64,000 nucleotides of DNA from NCBI GenBank assembly GCA_013397845.1, contig VZTG01000491.1, forward strand, positions 2,875,742 through 2,939,741, in the 5' to 3' direction. The DNA comes from Melanocharis versteri. Its lineage: Eukaryota; Chordata; Aves; Passeriformes; Melanocharitidae. A program made the position numbers and the translations under genes. How positions within the stretch are numbered: position 1 is the first letter of the stretch; each line of letters starts with the position of its first letter. This document shows, one piece after another, positions 46,401-61,400 of the stretch. The notes beneath the pieces were generated by a model. The model ran no database searches. It saw nothing but the letters and a program-made list of their open reading frames with translations, and was not told where the DNA came from.

Positions 46401-49400
46401 GATGTGATTTCCAACTTTTGTGGCTAATTTACAGGTCCAGAGAGGATGGCTCTGTCAATGCAATTCACTGAGCACAGCAAAACTAGAATTTATTTATGCT
46501 AAGATGTTTTTTGCAGTTGGTATAAAAGTAGCATGTATCACTCAAGTTGGAGTCCTTGACGTATAAAACCTATGCTTCAAGGTGGCAGCTACCTTTACCA
46601 TTCCCAACTGTGTTTAATCGTGTTAACTATTAACATAATCAACATATTGCCACTGACACAGTTACACTAATGAAAGTATAAACAAGGCCTTGATTTGTGA
46701 TCTGAAAAAAATACCAAAGGGTTTTGTGCCTTTTGGCATTACAGAATGCGTATGTAAATACATAGGCATACTCACTCTTCCTCCATTACTTTTGCAGAAA
46801 TAAAGCCCATTTTGAAAACAACTTCTCCGTTTTGTATCAGCATTTACTGTTCATATTTCTTTTCCTCAGACTGTGTCTTTTGCCTTTTCACAGCCCTGTG
46901 GAACTCCCCGATGATCACGGGGTCGTGAGTCCTCGTGAGGATTTGTTTTTCCCACCTTCTCGTAATGATGATCCATACCATGGCCCCGATTTGCCAGTTT
47001 CAGCCATTGCTGGACTGGAAGGAGATGAAGCAGAAACATTTGTGGTAGTTACTGAATGTTTTCCTTTACACTATTCCAAGTCATTCTACTTTCTATGCAA
47101 ATAGATGTTAATAAATTCATAATTCTAATGCTTATTAAATAGGTACAGCCCAGTAAATGGATCTCTTATCTCAGTATTTTTGAAATCCATTTTGCCAGGA
47201 GACTGAGAAGGCACAATGCTGCTGCATAGTGCAGTACAGTGTTGAGATGTCTGACACAGGTCCTAGCACAGTCATATATCTGTGTCGTGGAGGTTTGAAT
47301 CTGTATCTCAGAAGCAGTATGAAGTGAGCAAGAGTAAACTGTTCTAATAGTCTTCATTGAAGATTTCCTTTTCTTTCAAATTATATAGCAAATATTTCAA
47401 TAGTTATTTACTGTCCAGTTTTATTAGATGCCTGTATTTTGGTTGCCTATATTGGTAAGGAAATGAACAACAAGTTTAAGTTTAGATATGAAATGTTTTT
47501 TTCAGAAATACAGGCTGTTGTTCCTTTTGTTGTGGTGGTGGTATGTTATTTCCTGGGTACTAAACTGTGAGGTTCTACACTCACAGTTTAGCACTGGGAG
47601 GCAATGAATCTGTTTCTTACATGTTTTCACCTTGCCCTAGACTATTGTAGCTGAGTAACATTTTTCAGGACTTGAATTTATTGTGCCTTACAGCACTAAT
47701 TCTCTCTTCCACGCGTGCCTGTGCACATAAACTCCATCTCTAACCGAGCAGAAAAACTGAGCACTGTTAGATCTTCTAAGCCCTGATACTGGAGAGAAAT
47801 CACATGCTTACATCCTGTCAAGTTAAGCACCTCTTTCCAATACCCCAGCACTGGAAAGCAAGCCCATTGCCAGTCTGCTTGTTTGCCTCTTGGAAGTGTG
47901 TCAGTGTTCCATGCTCTAGAACCACGCACTGAGGCTGGCTATGTACCCAAGTGTAACCACAGCGGGGCAGCAGAGGGAAAGGAATTGAAATATCCTACGG
48001 CTTTCCATCCTTCTCTTTCTTGCATGAGATTTTTCTAGATCAGAGTTTTCTAAATGTGCTTTACTACAGAATCACAGAGTATGCTGGGTTGGAAGGGCCT
48101 CACAAGGATCGTCGAGTCCAGCTCCTGGCCCTGCAACAGGACCATCCCCAGGAGTCACACCCTGTCCCTGAGAGTGTTGTCCAAATACTGCTTGAACTCT
48201 GCCAGCCTTGGGGATGTGACCACTTCCTGGGGAGTCTCTTCCAATGCCCTACCAGCCTCTGGTGAACAGTCTTTTTCTAATGTCCAAACTAAACCTCTTC
48301 TGACACAACTTCAGGCCAGTCCCTGAAGAGGTGCTACTCAAAAGGGAGAGACGTTCAAAAAAAGACAGCAATTTTTTTTTTTTTTTTTTTTAATGCACCG
48401 CTGTACCAATGCACAGTCCAAGAAGCAACCTGGTTTGGAATTTACATAACCTCATCCTAGGATTAGCATATTTTACCTAGTTTATATGTAAAGACAGTCA
48501 TGGCAGCAGGTACAAAGGAACATTGCAGAAATTGTGTTTACCCAGAAACTGCGTTTACTTCTGTTTTGCAGAAGTTCAGTTACAACCTTCCCAAAGATTT
48601 GTGATGTTCAAGCCTTATAAAATAAGTGAAAATGCCTATATTAAATGTTTCTCTGGGTGATATAAAGCCCTATTTGGTATAGATTTATTACTGTTAGTCC
48701 TATTTGATTTACAAAGTAAATATTAATATACTTTATTTCTGTAGCATTTTTCCCCTGAGAAATTAAAAATGCTTTGTAAGCATGAATAGAATGTAAGTCA
48801 CTTACCCAGAACCATACAACAAGTGCTTGGTATATTTTGCTAATGAAATCTAGGTGCTTATGAATCTCCATCCTATGTTTTCATCACAAGTCCATCCATA
48901 TTTCCTTTTTTTATAGAAGCTTTAGTGAGACAGCAGGTGTTTTATAGAATTATAGAACCTTCTTTTTTTTATCCTTCATATTGTTTAGTGATCCTCGCCA
49001 TTTCTGCACATATGCATGGGGCTTCGAATCCTCTCTTTAAATGTTCTCCCAAGGTTTTCTTGTGCTTTGTCCCCCTCTTCCCCTCCCTGAATTCTCTTTA
49101 ATCTGGTTCTTTCTATCAGGGTATTTTTATGACCTCTGTTACTGTTGTATCTAAACAGGCCACTCTCTGTCTTTAATAATATTTGCTAGAGAAGTTCTGT
49201 TCTTCTTGTTTTATGGAGGACAGATTTATGAGAGTTATTTTAGCGAAATGAAATTCAAGGCACATGGGAAGTCCAGGTCAGGGATATTTCTAGCACTTAT
49301 TTGCAGATGACACGAAGATTGACAGAGCTGTTTTACAGAGCAATTTGGATTATACAATAAGATAAGCTATTCAAACAAAATGTGTTTTAGTACTGCCAGG

Positions 49401-52400
49401 TATGCAAGAGCCACATGTTCACATTTTGGCTATAAACTGGAAGAGTATTCTGAAAAGCAGTTTGAAAGGTATTTGTCATGATAAGGTCATAATAAGTAAC
49501 CATTAAAATTGGGGCTTCCAGTGCTCCTCTGACATTTAAAGAACCCTCTAGGGTCTCAGTGTGTTGAATTTTATCATAATTTTATCATTAAAAGTTTGGG
49601 AGATGCCCTTGTAATGGGGGGTCAATATCTTTGTGAAGATAGGGAAGATACTGGAGGGATTTCCAAGCTAAAATTGTAACAGATGCAAATGCTGGAGAAT
49701 AAATCCAGAAAAATGCAAATTAAAAAATATATAGTTTTTAATTGAAAATATAATTCATCATTTAAACAAGCTTCTAGAGAGAGAAGTGAGTCCTCCACCA
49801 GTTTCTCCAGACATATACTTTTTTGGAGAATGTTCTTTGTCAAGTTGCTGGTTTCAGTGAAGGGATGACTGAATAAAATAATGCTGATATTAACATGATG
49901 TCAGACTCCATGAGGTAATGATCTTTTCTTTCTTATCTTGAAATGTATGTAGCAGCTGGTACAGATATTTGTCAATTGTTGATTGAACTTGTTTATTTTC
50001 ATGCTGAAGCCTAGAAGTTGTATCAAGACCTCAGTGCATCCCACTGCCCACTGCTGGACTGCAACCTCAGAAATATACATGGGCTGTAAAGAAGGATATG
50101 TTTTGGAAGTTGATGCTGAGCAATACAGTGTTTCTGTTCTTCAACAAAAAGCTCCACCTGGTAAGAAATAGCTGGGCTTGTTTCACTCAAGGAGGGAGGA
50201 AGGTGGATAGGTGAAAGCTTTTTGTGCTTTCTTCTGTTCTCTGTACCTTCTGTAAGGTACCTATTGGGTACCTTACAGAAATTAGAAAGCTGTTTTGTAG
50301 AACCCTATTTTTTTTATTAGTCCAGTAAACATATGAGGATGTCTTTTAAGCTTCTGTGGGGGTGTTTTTAACGTGCAATAATTGACTTCCATTTTTCTTT
50401 GTAAAAAGAAAACCAAAAAACTGTAAATACGTCAAAATTGATTAAATTAACATACATAAAAATTGATTAAATTAACTATATTTCCAGGAGTCCAGATGTT
50501 ATTAACCATTCCTACTAGATTAACATGAAACTATTAATATACTAGCTACTGTTAGTAGTACTAGTAGCAGTACAATTTTTACTACTATTTAAGTACCAAT
50601 AATATATTTTATTTTGCATTAAATGTTGGATAGTCTTAATTTGCTGTGTTAGATAATAGTAGAAGTGATCTTTGAGGGCTCATGGGTCTTCAAAAAACAA
50701 AACTGAAGCAGTGTGACTTAATAGCATTCCTTAATGCCAGCTCTTACATAGACTATTTTATAATGAAAACAAGGCTGCAAACACTACCAGGCTTTGTTGC
50801 AGAATGTGTGAAGCACAGAGAGTGAACAGAAGATATCTTTGGCTTCAAACAAAGAAATCTGCTTTTAATTTATTCTGGAATGGGAAGACCTCTGATTGAT
50901 TGCAACTCACCAAGGTGGTTTGTGTGCATTCCCACCTGTCTTTTTTCATGGGAACCTTTGGCAGGGTATGGTTGACTAAAGTTTCATGTCAAGGGCAGCC
51001 CATTTCACACCTTCTTTTTCTGGGAATCCTGAGGTGTCTCCTCTGCTGAATGCCACTGCCCTTCTGTGCCCATTCAGGGGGCTCCCAAGATGGAGGATGC
51101 TTAGACACAGCCAGCAAAAACTGTTCCTTTGGCAATCTGTAGCCCATCATCCTTTGATGGGATGGAAGGTGTCAGTCCTACCGTGCACGTGAAGTTCATG
51201 CTTTGGTCAGGTCTAGGAGGAGTACTGGAATATACTTCTCCCTAGCATAGAGCTGTTTCCCTAACAAATACTGAATTAGTGGTAATAGATAATCTGCTGA
51301 TAATCTTATTTTCTTTTGTTTACATATAGTACATGATTTTTTAAGCTGCAGCAAGTACCCCGACTTCATTTTTGATAGTTAACACCAAAATGGAAGGCTG
51401 CTTTTAAAACAACCCAACAAGCGAGCATTATTTCTCTTTTTGAAACTATTGGAGTGTTAAATGTAGCAAATCAAGAGTTGGAAATCATCAAGAAACAAAA
51501 ACCTGAGGTGTGACCAGAACTGTTTTTGTCAGTTGAGTAAAAGGCAACAAGAATATTTGCCACTTGGGCTTTTTCTTGGCCTGTGTGTTCATCTTTGAGT
51601 CTCGTCCTAAAACTGCATAACAAAATGGTCTGTATTTATATTATATTGAAGCTTCTGCTTAATGTAAAACAGACTGCAATTTGTATCTATTTAGCACAAT
51701 GCTTAACTGCATGGCCAGCTTTAAGCACATGCTGAATTCGTGATACAGTGTTGCAAACAGAATCACAAGCAGCCACAACATTTCACTTGGGCATTGTTTT
51801 CAGAGTGGCTGAAGTTTCCTTGTAAGCGTATCTGAAAAAATATATAAATCATTGTTAGAAATAAGAAAACCACAACTTAGCACTAGAAGGAAGATAAATC
51901 TGTATATATACCACTCTCCACGCCAAGTCCATGTTATCTCCTTTTTACAGCTGTAAACTGAATAACACAACTGTGCCTGCTCAGTTGCATAGATGGCAGA
52001 CATGGTAGAAACAATGCACATTTTTCATTTAGTGTACTGAACCTGGCCTTTTGTTCAGTAGAGTGGAATACAACTGACTTGTATTACAATATTGAAATAC
52101 AAACAAGGTTGACATTATAAATTGTTTTCTTTTGTGCAGAATTCATGCAGAAAATAGCAGATGTGGTGTCCTACGTTCGTAGAGAAGTGCGGAAAAAGAA
52201 AGGTATTTCCATGTTCAAATGAAGCTAATAGATTTTTAGGCAGCACTGCTGGTGTCTGGGAGTAATAATATGTGAGTACAGCTGGAAGCCACTGGTTAGA
52301 AAAACTCATCTCACTCTGGCCTCTGTAAGACACATTGTTGGCAATCTTATGTGTGTTTACATGACAGAAGATTAATAGCTTTTGTGCTAATAGACAGCCA

Positions 52401-55400
52401 AATTAAAAGCCTCAGGAGAAACAGTGGCAGTGGAAAAATTTCTGTTAGTTCTAATTTAAATTGGAATAAGTGGTGCTAGAAGAGGTTCCCTACTGCTTAG
52501 TTTTAGCATTTCTTTAGAACTGCAATCACTCATAATTTATCTGAGTTAGGATTTAGGGGTTTGTCTCAAACACTTTGTTTTAGGCTCCAAAAAAGATAGA
52601 ATGGATGAAGTTCAGCACATTTCCACAAAGATTATTGCACTCTTACTACATGACATACAAAGATGGTCTGAGAGAATTATGTTTGTTCTGCTTGGAGAAA
52701 AGGAAATGAGGGATTTTACTACTGCTTTAGCTATCCAATGAAAGGTTACAGAGAAGATACAACCAGACAGGCAAAGGACACAGTTTGCATCAACAGAAAT
52801 TCTGGGTATAAATTAGGAAATAAATACTTTGACCGTGGAGGTAGTCAGACATTGGGACAAGTTGCCCAGAGAAGACATGGAATTTCCATTTTTGGGTATA
52901 TTCAAACCTTAGCTGATAGAATTCTGGACAACATAATCCAACTTTGAAGCTGGTTCTGAGTTTGAAGTCGGCTCTGTGCTGAGCAGGAGATAGGATTAGA
53001 GGACTTCTAGGATCCCTTCCTATCTAAATGGCTCTAAGATCTTTTTACTCACAAATAAATAGTAAATAATCTCGGATTTGGAGTTGTGACACATTGGTGC
53101 AATAAATTAAATTTTATATTTTATGTTGATTTTGTGCTTTCAGGTGGCAAACCAACTGATCTGCAAAAAACAGTTTTACTTGCCATGGCATTTTGTAATG
53201 AGGGACTGTATGCAGCTGGACATGTAAGGCATCCTTTATGCTTTTAACTTACTCTGAGTGTGTGAAAATTAGCATTCAAATGGAGTATATTTGCAGAGTT
53301 CACTGCAAAGACAGGAGTTAGGAAAAAGTGAAGGGCTGCAGAACTATAAAGGTCCTTTCTGGCGTTGTCTATATTTACTTTGTTAAGACTTGATACAGGG
53401 AAGCAGAGTGTGAAAAATTCTGGTTTTGAAGTCAAAGAAGCAATAAAAGAGGACAATCCTGTTTTTATTCAAGAATATTGTAGAGGAACAGAAAAGAAGG
53501 ATGGACAAAAAATAGGAAAGGAGAGAAAATGGCCAATAGAATTGCCAAATTATTTTGAGCAAAATGTAACTCAGTATCTAACTCAATCTGACAATGCCAT
53601 TGTACATTCCTGCTTAAGTTGGGGACAAATTCTTACACTGTCTCAAAAACAACATGACATCTAAAGCATTAGCTGATGAGAGAGTCTGTTGTTATCAAAC
53701 ATGGACTGTCACTAAGAACTGTATTAAAGAGCACCTTCATGTTCAATAGATTTATTATCTGTTTAGAGTCCTTGTGATTTAAACATACTAAAGACAAATG
53801 AGACCATTGGTGGTGGGATACAGTTAAACACTGCTGCTCTAGTGATTTTCAAAACATCTTGCAGTTCAGTTTGCCAGATACTGTAAATGACATAAACCTC
53901 GTATGGATTTGTACTTTTCTGCACAGGAGGGCATTTTAATGTTTTATCACATCAAAGATCTGAAGTATGAGATAAAAATCTGTGCTGATATCTCACAGCC
54001 CATATCCAGCCTCATATTTTCTCCTGATTACACCAGTCTTCTGCTTGTCACTGACCAGGTACAGCATTTGAGATAACAGCACTACCTAATGGGATATTCC
54101 TGGGATTCTGTATGAATGTGCTGATACTATTAGTACAAAATGTTTAACGTAATCACACAAGTCAACAAATTATATCAGAGGTGAACATAGTCCATTCTGT
54201 GTTTTTACTGAAAATTGGAAAGACTATTACTGAAGCACAGAACAATTGTCTCCTACAGATGGTGGAATATAAAGTACCTAATGTTGAGATTTCCCAACAG
54301 AAATCCTTGTGTGTGTACAGTTGAGTACATGTTCAAGGTCTCCCATGTGTCCAAGTCATGGATATACTGGGCATGAACTCCAGGCTTGATGTGTGCCTGC
54401 ACAGGGAGAAAAGTGTGGCTTGGGTGTATCAGACCTGCTGTGACTCTGCAGTAGAGTTCTTCTCTATACAGACATGCAGTTTTGTGTTGGTTTAGAATAT
54501 TTATTAATTTCTGGAGTAACATGAAATTGTGTGTGTTTAAATTATTTTATTAAAGCAAGTTTGAGAAACAAAACTTCTTGAAAATGTGATTAGCTGGACC
54601 ACTTTAAAATGAACTAACAGCATCTTCAGCCAGTGTTAATTAATATAATCCACTAAACTCAGATGAATCCTACTGGGCACTTTTTACCTCAGCTTGGAGT
54701 CAAATATAAAAGTTCAAAGAGTGAAGCTCAGAAAGATGGGGGGGATTTTGAAGTTTGAAATCTTCGAAAGCTTTTAATGAAAAGTTTCATAGCCCAGTGA
54801 TGGATTATTTCTCTTTATTTGTCAGGGGACAGTCTATAGTTACAAACCTGCCCATAGTGGAGAAGCTGTCAAACTCTTGGACACATCCAGCAGTTGTTTT
54901 CTGGCAGCTGATTTTCTTACTCCAGGGAACAACTACTGTGTGGTAAGAAACTGTGTTATTTCTTATATAGAACAGTGGCTCTTTTCAGGTAACCAATATG
55001 TTGCTAAGGCACAAAATGAAAAGCCTTGCAGAAATCAGGACTGTTCTGATATTTGTTGCAGTTGTGTAACTTCCCATTAAGGAAGTAAATGGCATTCATT
55101 CAGCTATAGTCTATAAAAGGGTCAGAACTTGCTTTGGAAGGCAGGTTGGATAATTTATGTTGTATTGGTTCTGCTGCTGATTTGTGTGACTTAGATTGTT
55201 CAGGAAGATAGCTGAGAAAAAGATGGATTCAATTCAGAGAACTGATGTTGTCCAGCAATTGCTGCTGAGCTTTTCAGCCCTCTGCACAGATTGGAACATC
55301 CTGAGAGACACTTCTGTGCTGGGTCCAGGGACAAAGAAGGCCTTACTCATGCACCTGTCCATTCTGAGAAATTCTTTGCTTTTCATTGTCTTTTACTCCT

Positions 55401-58400
55401 GAAAGACATATATTTTAGCCAGCAATTCACTTCCAGGATATGAATTCTCCAAGCAGCCAGCCTTGGAAACCTGGAGTCGTAGTCTATTAAGTTGGCTGAA
55501 TCTCACCATTAGCATGGGAATGCTAAATTTTACCTTACTGTGTATGAGGAGTGTGAAGGTTGAGAGATGTTTAGCCTTACTTTACCGTGGAATTACAAAA
55601 TTGCCTGGATATAAGAACTCAAGTATTGTTTTGATATCCATCATTTTTCATATGAGAAAACAAGACCTCTCCTCAAGGCCTTTCCTATGCAAATAAAATT
55701 ACACTAAGGTTGTTCTATTGCTGGCAGAATGGTGGGAGTGCTAATATTGATCAAGCTAACATATTTTGCCCTAAATTGTCTCATTCTGCTTAAAGATCAT
55801 TCCTGTAGCTGCAGGAATGCACAAAAATTACTGAAAGTACTCCTTAAGCAGGTGTACCTTGCAGCAGTTGGACTTAATGAAAAGCTAAATAATCACAAGT
55901 GAAACTAGTAACCTTTGATCTGCTATGCTCAGAGATTAGTTGAATTTATATTCTATAGGCGATCACTAGTCGCTTCCAGACTATTTGGTTATTTCATCCT
56001 CTTTTGACTCTGTTTTTTTCTGTTCAACAGTCTGTAACAATTTCAGGTGAAGTACAAGTTTGGTCCTTGGAAGATGGAACTTTCCTCAGCAATCTAAGCC
56101 TTGGTATTGAGGTACATGTAACCAGAAGTTTCTATCGTGACTAATACTTAAAATTTTCACTTTTCAATATCCTTCAATTGATGGCATAATATTCCACAGA
56201 TTTGGATCAATCAGTGCTGAGGAAAGCTCAGTACCATGAGCAACCCATGGATGAGATTTAAAGAAGATTATCTTCCAGAATGTTTCCTTGAGCTAAACCT
56301 GTCATGTGTTTATCTTGACTGCAAAGCAGAGGAAACATTTCAGCCAAATGTTCTTATGATGTGTCTTTAAGCACATCTTTGTAAAAAATATCTAAATTTT
56401 TACGGTATTCCTTTTTCTTTTCTTTTTAATGAGTAACAGGAAAGTTTCAAAAGTATAAAAGCTAAATTCCTTGACTGATGTGAACAGCAGGTTTTAAGAA
56501 TTTAGTTGATAAAAGTATTTCAAACTGTTAATGCTTTGTCCTGATTTAAGATGCATTCAAACCCTGAAATCTGATATAGTAAGGAAAAAAATCCCTTTCC
56601 TTAACAGCTGTACACACAACAGTGCACTCACTGTTTTATTTAGGTGGAACTTCTTTCACTTAAAATCTGGAGAGTGGATATAATGGTTGTTTTTTTTCTG
56701 CAAAGAACAGAATTAGCATTTGATGTGTAGCTACAAAGCATAGATAAAATTTCCATTATGTCTCTAAATACTTTCTTTGTTAAAAACATGGTTTTTAAAT
56801 AAACCACTTGGGGTTTCTTCTTCAAATTTCAGAGACTTTTAAATAGCAAAGGAAATTGCATACTAACAAATAGTGTAATATATAAAAATATGTTGAACTG
56901 TTAAGTATCTTCTACTTCTCAACTAGGCAACTTCTATGGCTTGCTGTCCCTCCTCCAACAGTGTTGCTGTAGGGACCCAAATAGGTCAAATCTGTTTCCT
57001 TGATGTTACCAAAGCTGAAGCTCCACGGGTTGTTCACAGAATTTTTCTTTCCAGACTTCCAGTGCTGTCTTTGCAGTAAGTATGTAGTAGAGTAGGAATA
57101 TTGTCAAAGTATTGCTTTAGTAATGGTATTAGTTGAAAAAAAATTTGAAATTTCTATTCAACAAATAACAAATTAAAGTACTTCAACAGCTTCTATATTT
57201 TCCAACATATTCTGAACTGCTTGCAAGAGGTAGTAGCAGGATTTATGTGTGAGAAATGTAATGAATCTGTATTTTAAGAAGGTTTAACTGAACACAGAAG
57301 ATACTGATATGTAAGATCCTTTCTGAAAGATCACCCTATGCAGTAATTATGCACAATTCCATGTATCTGACTTTAGAGGGTTATTTCTCACTGAATATAA
57401 ATTTAAGGTTTTGTGAAGTTAAGTTTAAGCCTTTTGTTCATTTCCTTCTATATGGTAGGTTTTTGTTATCATTGTTAATTATTCATTTGCTTAAAGTTCT
57501 GGAGATTATCAGTCCTCTTATAATTAGCTCTAGTGATCTAAAAGGCTTTTTTTGTTTGGTTGGGGTTTTTTGTTGGTTGGGCTTTTCCCCCCCAATTATT
57601 GAAAAATCTGAGAGTATTTTACTCTGCTTTGCAAAAGCTATAATTGATTTTGAACTTTTAATCTTTAATATAAATCTGCCTGTTATTTGAGACTCAGATG
57701 TATCCCTTTTCACAGCTACTTAAGACAGAAGTTTAAAAATAGATACAGAAAGCAATTTGTTCAAAATTAAATCAATGCAAAGACGTGTTTTTTCAAAATA
57801 ATATCAAGATCTGTATAATAGTCTTATTTCTAAAAAAGTGAATGTAAAAGAAATTCTGACTTAACAAAGTTGTTAATGCAAACTGCTGTGGGATATGATC
57901 AGCTTTAGATTGACCACCCACTCAGTTAGAAACTGCACTCATAGCACTGGGCTTTATATCAGGCCCTAACCCTCTAAACCCAGAAGCTGAAACTTGTTTT
58001 TATGCTCTCGGTGAAGTCAGCAAGTTATGGGAATGAAATTATTGGACTCTTTTATTGACTGTATTGAATTGATTTCTACTTGGATTTGCATTTTACCTAG
58101 TTATGATCAGAGTGGCCAGTTCCTCATTGCAAGAGCTACAGAAGGACACATCTTTATTCTAGATGCTCGTCCGTCAAAATTATTCCAAGTTCTGGGATAT
58201 ATAGGTAATTCATGTAACAACATTAATTACATTTTCTTTTCACTATTTTCTGCATTTTAAGTATGCTTGCCAGTCAGGCTAAGCCATTCACCTTCATTCC
58301 ATGTATTTTCTTGGAAGACTAAACATATTCTTTCCACCTATTTTGTAAGGGCCAGAGTTCTTTTTGGGTTTTTTGTTTTGGAGGGTTTGGTTGGTTGGTT

Positions 58401-61400
58401 TTGGTTTTTTGCTTTTTTTTTCCCCTTTGTAATTTTAGTTAGCAAATGTACCAATATTACCTTTCTTTCAGAGTATGTATAAGTCACAGGGAAAAGAATG
58501 GATTAGCTGACAAACTGATCACAGCTCCAGCACAAAAGTGATAGTGGTGGCAAAGAACTAAAGAACTTTGTGAGAATTTGGACTAAAAAACTGTAGGTTA
58601 TGATCATTGTGTGTAATCTCTTGTTTCAAATTTCTACCACAGATATCTTTAACATGGGAACTGCTGAAATTGTCAACTTTGCTGGTTGATAGTGAGGAAT
58701 AAAATATGATGAATTTTAACTCACAAAAAAAATTGAAATTTGTGAACTTATTTTTCCAAAAACATTATTCTTACAGATCATATCTGTGTGTATAGATCTT
58801 CACCATAATTTTAAGTATAAAGGACATTATTTTATCATTTTAATTGGTTTAACAAAGAGAGTTATATCTCCTTAAGTTCTCATTCTCTGGATGGTTTGTT
58901 AGAGGAGGGGTTTTCTGTGCTTTATCTGGCAGTTATCAGCAGACAGCCTCAAAATTGCTACAATTCAAGCTGGAGATAAATTCAGATTTGACTGTTTAAT
59001 GTAATAATAATGTGCTGGTGCTTAGGGATTCCCAGCACCCAGTGCCTCAAGTGCAGTTGAGTGCATGCAGCACTCCTGAGCTGAGATGTATTCCCAACAG
59101 GGATCTCCTTTTGTGTCACACGATATCTTAATAAAAACAGTGTTACCAGGCTTCAGTAACAGTTTCCACTGACGTTCCTTACCTGCTTCAGTACTGGCAG
59201 ACGAAGTGCTCCATCTTTCTGTAATTTCTGACTTAAAGAATGACTTAGTTGAAGTGATGGTACTTCTTAATGTAGCAGAGGTCCAACAAGCAAGACTGGA
59301 AATTTTTCATCTGTCTTCAGCAATCATAACAGGTAAGAATTGACATATATACTAACATTTTCTAAGGCAATAAGCCTAATGTCAGATTTTCAAGTTGTTT
59401 ACATTTAATTTTTAAAAGGCCTTATATTTTACAAACTTTTCAAAAAGTAGTTTTGTAGTTTTTAACAAAGTTAGTATTTTCTTTAAATATTCACTAATGT
59501 TGGACTTATTTTTGTGCCTATTTTTAGATATAGAAAATGGGGCTTTATTTTTCAAAGCTGCTGAAGATCTACAGTTATTGTCTTCATTTCAGTTTTATAT
59601 CATGTGCCTTGTCAGTCTTAATATCAAGTGTGCCTTTAAAGCTCAAATTAGGGAACCAAAAAGAATAAAATGCCCTTTTGAAGATGTGGACTGCAGTGTT
59701 TTAACAAATGCCACCTAGGCTGTCTGTTCCTCATAGCAGAGATTCCTAAAACAAGTTCTAGATGAAGGCAATGGTGACATGAACCTGCATGCAAACTAAT
59801 TAGCACTGTTAATGAAATACTCAAGAAGCAGAGTAAATTAGTGTATGCAAGTAGTCACATCACTGTGGTTAAACTGTTTCTAGCACTTCTTTAGAGCCAG
59901 TAGAGCTTTTGCTCTGCTTCACTGCAGTGTGCTGCATCAGCACAACTCACTGAGCTGGTGTTAAATCTAAGTATCTTGATTTCCAGTCTCTTCCCTGAAA
60001 ACTCACATTATGCTCACTCCTTGCTGAGTATCGTTTTCATAATTACGTGATAAACAAAGCACCTGTGTTAGTGGTAGTGATGCCTCTTCCTCCCTCTTTC
60101 TTCTGTCAATCTTTTAGATAATGATAAGTATGTGAATGAACAAGGAATGTTTAATGCTAGTGACCTGAAGAAGGAGCGATATGATCTGGATTGCCCTTTG
60201 AGCTCAGCAGTCAGACTGAAGGATAACACTGTGTATGGCTACTGCACCTGTGCACCTTTCATCTGTAAATACCACTTCTCTGAAGAGGTAATTCTCTGAA
60301 GTTGCTTTACTTTGGATGATGGTTAAATACCAGCAAACAAAGGCTGTAGATGAAATTAATACAGCAGGATATTATCTTAAAGAAATCCTCTCTCCACTCA
60401 AAATACCTACTCCATACATACTCATCAACTTTTAGTATCCTACCACTTGCTCAGAAACCTGGCAAAAATAATGTCTTTGTTCTATTATATTGGTTCTTAA
60501 AGTCCACACAGCTTGCAGGCACTTCACAAGTGGCTTCTGTGCCAGAGCTGTGGGTTTGTGCAGTCTGCTGAGTGACCTGGACATGCAGCTCCTGAAGGGA
60601 CTGAGCCAACGTGAGCCCGGGACTCTCAGATGCAAACCCAGCCCAGACTCACAGTGAAGTAGTGGGGGCTCCAGGAAGCCACTGTCATTGCCTGCTGATG
60701 AACTGCAGCTCTCTGCAGCTCATAGGTCTCCCACAGTTTAAGAGTCAAGTCAGGTAAAATAGTGAATTCTAAAGGTCAGCATTCCTCCTTGACATGTCCT
60801 ATCCTTTCTGAGCCAAGAAATTCAGGCTTGAACGTACTGAATCCTGACCCTTTTGCAGAGATGAGAAGCAGATCGGCAGCACAGCAATGGCACTACTTCC
60901 TGAGCTTAGTAATCCAACAACAGTTTAAACTGCAATGCATGTGGTAACCCACAAACCTCTCATTAATTTTCTCAAAATGGCATAGATATCATCTGAACTG
61001 CTGCTAACCTTTTGCTTGTTTGGCAGAATAAGTTGGAAGATCCATCAGTATTTTCATCAGAAAAGAAGATTCCTAGCAATCAGTTTGGATCAGGTTTGCT
61101 CTGTTTATCACCCAACAGCCAGTGGCTGGCAGCAGCAGCCAAGGATGGTGTTTTGTTTATCTACAATACTTCTACTCTGGTAGGTGGGCGTCTGGGCACA
61201 GGCTTTGTTTGATTTACGTGAGACAGAAGTGTGAAAATTACTTTTGTTAACTGTAAACTTTTCTTCACTTTGTTTGAGAAAAACTATGTTGAAAATGAAC
61301 TGACATAGCATTATACAAGACAATTGTTTTTATAATGAGTGTGTATACAATCATACAAACCACTTACTTCCTTCTTCACTAAATCTTAGCATAGACCATT

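Larger units (their letters stand above)
47045..50009 (+). other. CFAP43: CFAP43 intron 5
   Basis: The largest intron after intron 3 and 7-kb-scale rearrangement-free. It contains a minus-strand CR1 fragment, a 20-base poly-T run, a probable ancient tRNA-SINE fragment and a faint old LINE fragment. No further exon seen. Confidence 0.8.
50161..52139 (+). other. CFAP43: CFAP43 intron 6
   Basis: Intron with a perfect 14-bp hairpin near its 5' end and a short direct duplication at 50.43 kb. No repeat family or exon recognised in the remainder. Confidence 0.8.

Noticed and set aside
55196..55696. Two modest open frames in CFAP43 intron 10
   Set aside because: Exons 10 and 11 join directly in phase with a continuous protein alignment, and these frames lack splice sites.
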